Below are positions 47,039 through 60,200 of a stretch of DNA of 64,000 nt, piece by piece. Each line of letters starts with the position of its first letter. The stretch's first letter is position 1. The position numbers were made by a program, and so were the translations under genes. The DNA comes from Choristoneura fumiferana. Taxonomy: Eukaryota > Arthropoda > Insecta > Lepidoptera > Tortricidae. The stretch spans positions 21,217,377 through 21,281,376 of the forward strand of contig NC_133477.1 in NCBI RefSeq assembly GCF_025370935.1, given 5' to 3'. The notes beneath the pieces are model-generated. The model had not been told where the DNA came from. It made no database searches and saw only the letters and a list, made by a program, of their open reading frames with translations.

Positions 47039-47626
47039 ATTCATTCATTGTACATCATATCGTCAAATTTCAGTTCAATTATTTGATGATCAATATTATT
47101 TTTCAGTGATTAGTAGCCATTTCTATATTGGTTGGTGATTCAGTTTTTGTGACACATTTATTATTTTGGAACCCAAGTAATTATTTCATGATCAATAATA
47201 TTTCCAAGTAATTTTTAAATAATATTTAGCTAACCGTTTTAATATCAATTGGTGATTAAGTATATGTGACAGCTCTCCTATTTTAGGAACAAATATTATT
47301 TATTCAGTCACCGAAAATTCGTTTATTAGGTAATCAATAAAATCATACCCATTCATCTATCTAGGATCTTAAGAGACAATTAAGCTAATAAAGCTGTGTT
47401 TAGGTATAATCATTAGATAGCACTAGACTTATTTTGTACGGGTTTTAGACCGCATCTTATATTTAATTTGCGCCCGACAATTTTCTCATCGACCGATCAA
47501 TCACGTAATCATGACGCTAAGTACTTCCGTCAAACTATCGTGAGCTCATTAAAGGAAATTACGGTCTACGCATTTATTACAATTAATTTAATTTAATCTT
47601 TGGTGTTGGAGCTGGGCCGTAGGCTA

Positions 47627-47760
47627 CGGGACAGGGGTTGCGACCCCCGTTCGGGGTCGTACCTGGTTCAGCAAGTGGCGCTGGCCATACAGCGGGGAAA
47701 TGCGGCTGGCATTATGGGCACCTTTGAGCCGGGTACGACGCGGAATGGTGGTTTTTAGGT
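47627..47760 (+). pseudogene. LINE ORF C-terminal fragment
   Basis: Encodes RGCDPRSGSYLVQQVALAIQ, then RGNAAGIMGTFEPG and a stop, a C-terminal pattern I recognise from lepidopteran LINE polyproteins. Confidence 0.6.
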
Positions 47761-48002
47761 TGTAGTTTCGGTCTTAGTTTATAGGTTTAGGTTAATTTTA
47801 TTTTGTTTATTGTATACTGTAGTTTCTATTTAATAACAGGGAAATTCTATCTCTTTTAATATGCGTTTGCAGTTTGATTGTTTGAGTGTTTAAAAGTAGT
47901 ATTTTATGAAGTGGCCTTTTTTAAGTTGGCCTCTTTTAATCTGGTATAAAGGGCCCCAATCACACATTAAAAAAAACGTTCATTTACTACATAAAAAAAA
48001 AC

Positions 48003-48008
48003 TTTATT
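48003..48008 (-). promoter_or_regulatory. Polyadenylation signal of the P450 gene
   Basis: The minus strand reads AATAAA about 50 bp past the P450 stop codon, giving a short 3' untranslated region. Confidence 0.6.
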
Positions 48009-48056
48009 AGCAGCATTTACGGTCCATAATCAAGCCATTCGTTCAAAGAAAAAGTC

Positions 48057-48223
48057 TCAATCTCTTGCTCGCAACTGCAGCCAGTGTCCCCCTCTCATCT
48101 TCAAGTTAAAGCTGCCCGTAGACAGCTTGACAGGAATTGGTGTCCGCTTGGAAGGTTCCAGCTTCATATGCAGAAGAAGCCGATATATCATCACCTTTAC
48201 CTCGCACAACGCGAACCGAGAAC
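48057..48223 (-). CDS. CYP9A: CYP9A exon 10 (residues 476-530 and stop)
   Basis: Acceptor TTTTCCAG. Encodes GSRFALCEVKVMIYRLL and the C-terminus GGHWLQLRARD, then TGA. The terminal GGHWL pattern is typical of CYP9A. Confidence 0.94.
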
Positions 48224-51200
48224 CTGGAAAAGTTAAAGTAGTTTGTAAAAGCTTCTCTTGCTTTTGTTCTACCATGACGATCGACCTGCCTGCTTGTAAA
48301 AGCAAATGTAAATATGTAGGTATATTGACGATGGAGTAATTAAAAACAGAATGAGGTTGATTTAATAATGAAGACAGAAAAACGAAAAAATAATTTTGAA
48401 TGCGACAATATATGAAAATACTTGAGAAAATGGACAGGTTAGATAAAGAGCATTACGACAGACTCTGATCTTACAAAGTGGGCCTGCGAATTATAAAAAG
48501 CAATAATCGAAGAGTGATGATGATACCAAAAATACTAAAGGCGCAGTGCTGGTAATTGTATAATTCAAAAAGCAGGAACTCAAGTTATAGTGAATGAAGT
48601 TTCCATGCTGCAGCATAAGTATTTTCATCAGTGGAAATCTTCTAGCTAGTGATAACATGCAGGTGGTAGGACCTTGTGCAAGGTCCGCCCGGATTGCTAC
48701 AACCATCTTGCTCGCTAATCCTGCCGTGAAGCAGCAGTGCTTGCACTATTGTGTTTTGCGTGGAGAGTGAGACAGCCGGTGAAATTACTGGCACTTGAGG
48801 TATCCCATCTTAGGTTTCTAGGTTGGCAACGCATCTGGAATATCCCTGGTGTTGCAGATGTTTATGGGTGGTGGTGATCTCTTACCATCAGGAGACCCAT
48901 TTGCACGTTTGCCATCCAGTCGAATGGAAAAAAAATAACACTAAAGATTTTTGTGATGAAAAGAAGCTAAAATTTATCTTTTTATTACCAATGCAGTTCC
49001 TAGGTCCAACTCCGAAAGGCATGTAGGTAAAAGGTTGAATGTTGTGTTTGTTCTCGTCGGAGAACCGCTCAGGGTCAAACTTAAGAGGGTTTGGGTAGTA
49101 CCTCGGGTCGCGGTGAATCGAAAATATAGGGATGTGTATACTATCGTTTACTTTCACCTGTAAAAGTAAAAACAAAGAGAATTAATTCCATGACTGACGT
49201 GCCTGACGATATATAAAAATTATTATCTCAATTGAGACGGTTTCGTCTTGCATTCTGCAAACAGTTGCTAATCTCCTAAGTTGTCTTCATTGTCTACATA
49301 CCATACAACGCTGCTTGTAAACGAAAGGGCCACAAGTAAAAAAAAAACCAAAATCACTTTTAGTTAAAAAATGTGGGCACAATCAGCCTTACTTTCATAT
49401 TTCACGAACATTCGTTAAAATCAGCCTATTGACGTCATAATTATTATACGCGTGAGCCCTTTTTGGGAAAAAAATTACAATTAAAAATAGACAACCGTAA
49501 ACATACTCGTACATACTAAGTAAATAAAAAGCAAGAAAAGAAACATTGTGCCGAAAGAAGCAAAAAGGGCCATACTCAGCTTGTTGCTATGGCAAGCTGC
49601 AGCCCTGGTTTCCAGTATGACCCTGTAACTTATAACTAAACTTAAAAGACTAATGCCGCGCGGCACGAACGTCAGAAGGCGGCATTAATCAGATAAAATA
49701 AAAAATAAATAAAAAAACAAAAGTTTAAAAATGATTAATAACAAAAAACAACAACAGATAAACAATTGCAAATATAAGTTGTAATTGTAGAGCAACTAAT
49801 CACTAACGTTTGTATGGCAACATTTGCGCGATCGAATCGTCATACTAATACGAAGGATCTATTTCTATTTATGGGTGAATACATAATAATAGTTTATTAC
49901 AACTTTATATTATAACTTTATTGGAAGTCTCGATCGGGAGACCTTTGCTCAGATTTAAGGATTGCGCTAAGTGAGATATGGCCGCCTTCAAAATTGACCA
50001 CCTTCACTGGGAAAAAGCTGGCGGAAAAACGCACAGATTGGCGCAGATGTGTATTGAAGGGTCGCAAGTATTGCGATGAAGCCTGATTCAAGGCACTTGC
50101 TAACAAGAGACAGAAACGACACCAAGGCGGTTCTGCACCAACATCCGTGCATCCGCAGACTTCTACTTGTCAGGTCTGTGGACGAACATGTCGCTCTCGC
50201 ATCGGTCTAGTTAGCCACCAAAGACGTTGTGATAGGCAACACGCCAAAATTTGTCTGGAACAGACGCGAAGGCCTGATAATGATAATGATAGGAAGCTGT
50301 AGTTATTATATTACCTATGGTTTTGTGTGAATTTAGAAGCATTTATTTTTGTTTATTAGGTATGTCTTATTGTGCCCAAATACTATTTTTGCTATAAGCT
50401 TTGCAATAAGATTGCTTTTATCCGACAAGGTTGTGATGAAAATTTTGTTGAAAACATTTTTATTTCTTCTACTTGTTGCCTATTATTCAAAATATCAATT
50501 TACTTGTGAGTAATATTTTATATGGAAAGGGACTTATGTGCTGCTAGTCGTCGTTAGATATTAGTTACAATAAAGTTAAAATAAACAAGAAATAGGGAAT
50601 TTAAACACGCATCGTATGATATATGACACAAAATCCTTGAAAGTAGGAGTGCCAAGAAACAATTAAAAACTGAAATGAAAATTTTCAATGTGCTCTCCTG
50701 GAAAAAACGTAATTTTGATTTGTGGCCCTTTTGTTTAAAAGCAGCGACATGATCCACTGCTGGGCACAGGCCGCACCTCTGATCCTCTGAATAAGATGCT
50801 CTGGGCTATATTTCAGACCCAGTTCTAGAGCAGACTGAACTTTACACACATCATAAAATTGTAAAGCGGTGTTTGGGAATTGCCTCAAGACGTTATCGCC
50901 ATAAAGCTAAAAATGTTCAAGGTAAATTAAAAAAAAAGATACAAGCCTGGGCTGGAGCTCATGGCCATCTGCTTGAGAAGCCTGGTTTTCATGGGTTTTC
51001 TGAATGATTTTGTCAAAGTTGACCTTTCAACCTTTAAACGTGGCACAGTCACAAAACCATGACAATCACAGTAAAATTTATGTCAATCCAGGCGAGTTTA
51101 AAATGAACTAAAGATTTGACTTACAATATAGTCTGCAGGAGCTGTCTCATAAGGTTTGCCCAAGTTATACTCCTTGACACACAGCCTGTCTGCAGCTATT

Positions 51201-54200
51201 GCAGGAGGCCACAGCCGCAACACCTCTGAAAGACAATAAATATAAACATGAAAAATACTATAGATATAGCATAGAAATTCTTAATTTAATTAAAATAATA
51301 TAAACTCTACAGGACATCACAAATTTATGTCCAGAATAACATTAGGTACTTATATTATTAGAAGGCGTATTTTTTCCCATAGGCGAAATAGGGGGATAGG
51401 GGATAAGGGGATTTTTGTTCATTTTTTCATATGTTAGAAAGAAATGATTTTGTTCTGTGTCCTACCTGAGACAACCATGTCCAAATAAGTCATGGTCTGT
51501 ACGGAGTTGTAGTCGAATTTGCCACCATTCGCCTTGTCATGATCCTTGATCTCCCGAGCAAGCCTCTCCTGTATTTCAGGATTGACAGCCAGCTCGTACA
51601 TGAGGAACGTCATGGCAGTAGATACAGTTTCAAAGCCAGCGAAAACGAAGAAAGCAGCTTGCGCGGTCAAATCATTATCTGACCAGACTGAGAAACAAAT
51701 TAATAGTGTACGTTTTAAAGAGTTGATAGAGAATGTTTATCTGAGTATTGGCTTTGATGGTCCCATTTTACTCTTGATTCCTATACAATCCGTAGTTCAA
51801 ACTGTGTGATTTGTGAGATCTAGTAAGTTAATTCAGACAAAGTAGAATGTTTATTATTAATTTAAGAACTTTGTACTTGGCTTTGCAGCACTGAAGTGTC
51901 TAAACATCATAGAGAATTTCAAATAACTCAGTGAATTAAATCGACCGAGTTTATATGTTCTGGTTTTGCTGAACGATACAATTTTATTATACCTTATTCA
52001 AATTAAAATCATTTATAAAGTGAGAAGGACGTAATGAGCTCTTTTACAGGTAATTTTTTTAAACTCTCAGCGCTTTCGGAAAAGTCATCATTGCCGAGAA
52101 GAATCCGCAAAAACTTGCATAATTTTGTAATTTTTTTTTTCAAAATAAATAATTACAAATAAAATACTTAAAAAACTACTGTATAAAATTAAAGAAAATG
52201 TTACATGAAAAAACAATGATAATACAGGAATGTATGGGGTCCCTCAGTTAAAAAACTAAAAACTAAACATACTTAGGCTGCTATTTACTCTAAAACTACT
52301 AATAATTCTCAAGCAAACTTAGCCGTTATAGTTTTCCTTGAAAGTTTAATACCATTCTGAATTTTTTCAATTTTTTCCACCCACCGAATTAGTTTTAGAG
52401 AGGGGGGACGCTCGATTTTAATGAAAATTTGCACTTTAAAGTTGAAAATTTTGCAAACAAATTACTGAATCGAAAAATCATTTTAGCAACCCCAAAAAAG
52501 TTTTAAAAACCTATCCAACGATATTCCACTCTATAGGGTGGATGAGAAAAAATAAATCACCCCCACTTTACGTCTATGGGTGGGATTTTTTTGAATTTTT
52601 TATTACCATTTTATCGGCATAGTATACATATATATCCGTGAAAAATTATAGCTTTTTAGCATTGATAGTCCCTGAGCAAAGCCGCGGACGGACAGACAGA
52701 CAGACATGGCGAAATTATAACGGTTCCGTTTTTGCCATTTTGGCTCCGGAACCCTACAAAAAGGAAAAAAAAAATTAGAGATGTATAGTCTCCCAATGTC
52801 ATGAATATATTTAATATGATTCTGAAATATATATTTCAGGTCAAGTAACCATTAAGCTTTTGGATTCCGAAGGCAACCTTTGCCGCCTCCAAAGTTAGCT
52901 CACACGCACTCATGTCATGCTCTGAAAGCAGAGCGGTACCGAGGGCATTACATGTATCGCTTCCGTTCTTATAAAGCCCTATAAGATTGTCCTGGGAACG
53001 TCGACGTCGCAGGCCTGTGACTAGAAACTAACTAAAAATATACAAATCTTAACAAGCCTTAAATATAGCAAGGGGATGTATAAAGTCCCTGAGTTAAAAA
53101 ATCCCTATTCCAAATAATTTAGAGATGTATATAGTCTCTAAATGTCAAAGTAAACTAATTATACAATCTTTAGAGGTGTAAAAAGCCTCCTAGGTCAAAG
53201 TTCATAATAGTAATAAAATAAAGAGTTGGAGATGTAAATGGTCCCCAAATGTCAAACAAATAAATAATTTTAAATATATGTATGCTTTCTTCAGGAGTGC
53301 ACTCTTTATTCTAGTCTTTAAAAGAGTTGTGTGGCAAGTTCAATTCTTCGGCGGGTACTTTATTGTAAAATCTCACACAGTTTCCCACAATTTGCTTACT
53401 TTCCGTAGACGGAATTTAGGGACGACAAGCTTGTGTTTATTTCGAGTGTTGATATCATGTATGTTGATAGTTTGTCGACATTTCAAGGGGCACCCACGTC
53501 GGACATTGTCTTAAATATATACAATATCATTCATGTATGTACTAAGTAGCTACTTAGTTTGATCATTAATATCGTTCATTACTTTTATTTCCTCAAAGTT
53601 AATCTTTATTTCACAACATTCAAACATAAGTTATACAGGTCCAATTTATTATGAACACCACTCCATCCAACTTGAAGGAACGTTAAATAAGAGTTATTCT
53701 TCATTTTACTACTGTGTTTCATTGTAGTTCTATATCAAAAGCCTATTACCTCTTTTAACGTTCCTCTTTCCAACAGTAGATTCTTTCGCAGTCGCGAAGC
53801 CAGCGTCTGCGTCATTGGCAGAATTTTCATCGTGGGTCAGCTGACCTACAAACAACATAACATGTTATATATTTAATTAGTCCTTAGTTTGCAATCATGT
53901 TAATAGGGAGCTCCTGCAAGATACTTTATTCAGGTTGAGGTCTGAAACATTTATCAACCTAATTAAAAGTTTTTGAAGAATTCGATTACAGATGTTTAAT
54001 CATATATTATGATCATACAAATAATTATCTACACCACATTTCTATCGAAAATAGAAACTGAGACACGGATGCACAGAAAAACCAGAAAAAGAGACCAGCG
54101 CTGGGAATCGAACCCAGGTCCTCAGCATTCCGTGCTGCGTGCCATACCCCTACACCTCCACTGGACAGGAGTACAGGCACGAATTTCTGCTATGCACATA

Positions 54201-57200
54201 TATCTCAGGTTGCTTTTTTTCTACTACGCTACTTAAGCAGCATCTCTAGCGACATCTAAGTTTCGCTCTCATCGAGAGACGTAACGCCCTTTCGGAACTA
54301 ACCCCTGTCCAGTGGAGGTGTAGGAGTATCGTGCATGAGACCAGCACTGGTCTCTTTTTCTGTTTTTTCTGTGCATCTATGTTTCAGTTTGTATTTTCGA
54401 TCTGACAAGAGAAGTCTGCGGATCTCCACAACGACCAAGATGGTTGTCGTCCAGGATTCCATCATAAGCAACCTTTTGTACGGAGCTGAAACCTGAACAA
54501 CGTACGCAAAACAAGAGAGTCGGTTAAACTCCTTCTTCTACATGCGCTATCTGCGTAGGATCTTGGGTATTTGCCCATCCAGTAATACGTATAACCACCC
54601 AGTTCCTTACAGAGCTCACCGCTGTCCGCTAGGTGTGTCTCGCTGAATGCGGCTGTGTCGATATTATAACAGGACAGTATAAGTATAGTATAAGTGCAGT
54701 CTATCTTTCAGGACACAGTTTGTACTCATTGTTCAATAATTTTCTCACGTTCCAGGCAGCTATATGTATTAAGATATTCATTTGTATAACGTTTACTTCG
54801 ACCGCTTTTATTGGTGACTAGGCGACTGAGACCAGCCGCCTAGCTTTGCTGAGACAAGCTTTGTTTAGGCCACCCTTTTCTAGGCCCTTCTCCGGATTGG
54901 AAAAAGCAGTGGGATCCTTTAATAGGGCTGCTTTGTCAACAGGTGAGCTGCCAAACTAGACATTTTGTCTCAGTCAGGGCCCATAGCGACCATCACTACT
55001 CGTCTGCCATACGTGCAGAGTTCCAGCTAGACACCAAGCCCACCAGCTCAATCCCCACCACCAGTCTCCAGCGCCGGAGGACTTCCAACTCAAGATGTGG
55101 GTGTTATCAGCGCGGGAAAAATATTAAAGTGGACAAGTAGTTGCGCAGCTACAGGTCCACCTCTCGACCTTAGCTTAGCTCCCCGGTGCAGGTGGACCGG
55201 GTGACCGATACGACCGGCAGGAAATAGTGGTTGCAGGAGATTGACCACACGACACTAAAAGGACCCTGTCGTGCGCTTTTTAAGGCATTTCCCCTAGTGC
55301 CCTTGTCCTCAGGGACTTTCGGGTTGGATGGCGGATCGACCATAGACTGATTGAACCGGTAGCTATACCACCAGAAGGCGGTGGGGTCGTTTCGTCACTT
55401 CCCTACGCCTTAAAAAAAGTACTAACGGTGCAATAGCAATAATATTTGTGATATTAAAATTATAACTAAGAATTAAGTGACAAAAGGGGCCAAATAAATG
55501 ATTTGATTGATTGATTGTTTGGCCCATTATTTTTAATATTATAATTGTTAATCACGAGCACGACTTGTACACTTAAAAAACCTAAAGAGCACATAACTAT
55601 AACCTTAGAATAAAAGAATAAGCGCATTCCCAAATCCTTCATGTGCAATAATTCACATACATCATTATTTTGGACGGCTCTAAATCAGTTATGTGCACTT
55701 TTTGGTTTACAAAAATTCTAGCTCCTTGAATAACGAATATTTGTGGCAAAGTTTATATTTTTAATATATCTGGAATAAAGGTCTAAAATGTGGCATTAAT
55801 AATTTTGCAGTGTTTCAGTTTGCTTATTCAATAAAACGTTTTTTGTTGTTTCCCAAAACCCTCCTAATATCACATAATATGGAACTTGTCAGGCGCAGCG
55901 ACGTTATGAAGTATTAATGTAGTTGATTAAATGGGCTGTAGTTCGTGTATAATGGCCCCAAAAGCCGAATAGCAAACACAATAAAAAAAGTATTGGCGGG
56001 AAAATTACAAATGTCATTGTCTTTTTTTTTTTGATTGACTGGACTTGGGCTTTAGCTACTTTGCAAGTAAGTTCCATTGTCATATCAAAAGTTTCGTTTA
56101 GAACTATCTTTTTTCCTTCTCCGACTGCCAATGCTGTCCCGTAAAATACAGGATGCAAACTTCTGTGTGTGAACACAGGTATGATTATACTATACGTCCT
56201 GATATACCATACTGGACGTCTGTGGGAAAGGGCTCATAAATAGCAAGAAGAAAAAGATAGATAATTATATCGATTATCAGACAGAGGTGTGTGGATTTTT
56301 CGTGATAATCATTACTTTTATTAATGACTAACATGCTTATTTTAAACTAAGGCCAAGTTCAATTATCATCATGCAAACTAAGTTGAAGCTAAAAATATTC
56401 TACAGAAATTCTGAACTTAATAAAAAATAACTGTATTATGACACGATATATTATACAATTCGTAACAAATACGAAATTAAAAAAAAAAACTACTATGCGT
56501 ATCGTTATATTTTTTTGATACAACTAATGAATTTATGGGGAGCTTAGTTATATTTAGTTAGATTAAGATGATACCTTTCTTTGCCTCCATTAGTAAGTGG
56601 ATCATGTCGGGTCGGAAAATGTTATGCGCCTTACGCTCGTTCATGGTGTTTAAAACTATTTGCTTAAAGAATTCTCTTACGTCTTCCGGGAAAATAGCCA
56701 TCTTGAACATCTAACAATAAAAAAAATATACCATTAAAGTATCAGAACTTATGCTTCCATTTTGATAACATCACTACATCGCTATATTTACTAAGGTCAG
56801 CTTTATAATACATATTAGGGCGAAATGCAGTTTTTGATTTTTAAGTATAATCAGCGTAGCCCTGTGTAGATATTGTGACCAACATCACACCTATGCACAA
56901 AACGAAGTAAAAGTAATTTTAGAGTGTGCATTTGTTTTATATTTAGTGTGAGTACCTACTAACTAGACTCAGGAAGTGCTAGCCGGACGACCTAGACCAT
57001 GTTTTTTACCGTTTGGTCGAACACCATGAATGGAGAATCCGGGGAATACTTTTGCCCCGCAATGTGGTACTTTTCACAAGGCCTTCAGTGATCGAGACTT
57101 AGAAAAAAAATAGAGTAAAAAGCTCAAACCTTCATTAGACGAGGCACAGAACCATATCCCCAAACGGTAAGAAGTGCCTTAAAACCTAATGTAGACTTAT

Positions 57201-60200
57201 TGCCCATCCTGTAGAAGTGATTGTCACGGTCGGATAGCGAGTCAACCCTCAGCCCAAAAGCGCATGTTGCTATAATATCATTAGCGTAGCGAGTTGCAAT
57301 GTCTTTTGCATCAATCTCCATGGATGTTTCTGGAAAAGATCAGATCAGTGTTTTAACTCATTATTAAACCATGTCGAAAATACAAACTGAAATATAGATG
57401 CACAGAAAAACCAGAAAAATAAGACCAGCGCTGGGAATCGAACCCAGGTCCTCGGCATTCCGTGCCGCGTGCTATACCACTACACCACCTCTGGACAACG
57501 GTACATACACGAATTTCTCCTATGCACCACATATCTCAGCCTGTTTGTTTCTTATTTAGTCACTTAAGCAGCGACACTAGCGACATCTATGCTGTAGCCC
57601 TCATCGAGAAACTTTCAGCACTCCATTGGAACTAACCGCTCAGTAATCAAAATTAGATTGATTTTTGGAATTTTTTTGTATCTTTTACGATTCCGATTTT
57701 TACGATTTTTTCGATTCCCAGCGCTGGTCTTATTTTTCTGGTTTTTCTGTGCATCTATATTTTAGTTTGTATTTTCGATATGGGTTTTACGGGATGACCG
57801 TAAAAGTAACAAAAATTTGGAGTTGAAATAAAAAATACAATAAGATTCCAAAAACCAATCTTCATATTAATCCGTCGTTCGTTATCCTCATCATAGTGAG
57901 CATAATCATTTCGGGAAACGTCGGGGTTAATATAAGTCCCGTTTGTGGTATTTTGACTATCATCATTGCATTCGAAATTATCATCATTAAGACGACGATC
58001 ATCAACTTCATCACCTACCATTATACTTTGGGTTTCAACCGAAGACGATTTTATTACAGTGCACTTCGTGAGATGGACGTGCTATCTTGCTCACACATTT
58101 AGAGCTATTCTTAATACAAAAAAAAAGCTTCATTTCCAGTTCCGCTCCCCACTACTGCGCGTTGGCAACTGCGCCCGCGTCGTCTAGCCTCATTACGTGT
58201 TTTTGTGTTATCGGAATCACACTTTAATTTCGGAACGAAAAATTCGGTGCCCCATAAATGGCATAGTTTATGTCAAGAATTATTGGCTATGATAGTATTA
58301 GTACTAATAATGTCTCGGTCTCGGTACTCCACACAAATAGCGTCAAGGATAATAAATGCATATTATATTATTGCTCCACTTAAACAGTGTCGAGGCTCTG
58401 TTATATGCTGCTAGTATTTTTTTTTCATGGCAGATGGTTAAAGTTGAAATTCATGTTTTTGAGACAACTTAAATCAAGATTAATGAAGTTTTTTTCAGCA
58501 TTTTACGGTAGTTACTGACAAAATAACACACTGCACTTCTGAAGTAACTATTCACGATTCGATACACATAAAAAACTGTTATTAAAAGCTTTCCAAGTCG
58601 ATGCTAGTACTAAAAATGTCAAGACAAAGGGGAGTATCCCCAAAAATCTTTATTTCGGTAATAACTCGAAAACCGTGCAACTTTTACTGGAGTCATGTTA
58701 CGTTGGTTAGGTTCCTCTTGAGCTGGCCTAACTCTGGTGTCACTGTGACGTGGTACTTCTGGGACACCCTGTATATATTGTCCGCGTATTGAGTCTCAAC
58801 ATTTACTGGATAAGACTTAAGACTCACATTCTTTAAACGTGAGTGGGTACAAGTCAACGGCCAAGTCACACAACATTAACTTTAATAATAAAGAAATCGC
58901 AGTAAGGAACCTTAGACTTGGCACGACTTTGTCTCGATTTCATTACTTTTTAGAGATAAACAAGCAGCTCCATCGAGACTTGGCTAGTTTTTTACAGAAT
59001 GTTTTTGGTGGGATTCTAACTTACTGTACCAGTTAGGAGGTGCGACAAAAGAAAAAAGAAGAGGTAAATTAGGCAAAGGAATCTTGCTTTTACAAGATAA
59101 CGCACCCATGCATAGCGCCCGCAGAACTATTATTTTTACGTCCTAAGTCGTCCCTGTTGGAGGGAGGGTCGTTAGCGAAGACCACTGTCCAGTTCTCAGC
59201 AGGCTCAGTTAGAATTATGAACTTCAGAAAAATCAAATGTATCCACAAAATGGGTTTCTTCATCGCAAAGCTCATGGTAAAATTCAAATATATATTTAAA
59301 ATTACCACAATTAAACATGTTTGATCTTGATTAAGATACTCACTTCCTGATTCCCGAAGTTTTGTTTTCAGTGAGCTAATCATCTGGTCTCCTACTTCCG
59401 CCATTAAAGGCAGCATGTGCTTCATCTTGGAGCTCGTAAAAGCCGGACTCAATGTGGATCGCATGTCCTTCCATTCTTGTCCTGAAATTAAATTAATCAT
59501 GTTTTAAAATTTGTGCAATTTTGAAATGGCTGATATTGTTAGTGCTAAGTACCAGTGTGAAAAAGTGTATAATACAAAATGATCAAGAATAAACGCGAGT
59601 AGTTTAGAAAACTAAATTGGCTAAGCAACCGCGATAGTCTACGCTTTGTTCATGATGACGAAGTCTAACATAGCCTAACTTCAAAAATCGAAGTAATTTA
59701 AGCAACTAGGTATAATTTTCGTGTGTCCGTGTTGTGCTCGGTTTTAGAATAAGAGGGACTTTATTGCCAAGTACGAACTCCAGACTCCAGCTCTGCAGCG
59801 TCCAACCACACACCACAATTTTTCTAGATCTACCACCTACCGTAGACATAAATCATTACGGTGGCACATTACCGTAATTTTGTCCGTGTCCATATTTTTT
59901 ATAATAGCAGCACTTGATTTAGTAAAATATTACAATTTTAATACGGCAACACTGCAATGATGGGCGTGCAGTAAAAGTAAAACTCGCGATTGTTGACCCG
60001 GAATGCACGACAAAAATTGCTCATTATCATCATCATCATCATGTCAGCCGAAAGACGTCCACTGCTGGACATAGGCCTCCCCCAAGGCTCTCCACTCAGA
60101 CCGGTCTTGCGCTTTCCGCATCCACCGCGATCCCGCGATCTAAACCAAGTCGTCGCTCCATCTTGTCTCAAAAATTGCTGGATCTGACAATTCAAACCTT

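Noticed and set aside
55904..56176. 90-codon open frame on the minus strand in P450 intron 5
   Set aside because: No recognised domain, it ends in low-complexity sequence, and nothing supports splicing into the gene.
59090..59343. Long open extension of P450 exon 3 past its donor
   Set aside because: A GTGAGT donor lies at the point where family similarity ends, and the next exon joins in phase; part of the extension is antisense to a mariner transposase scrap.
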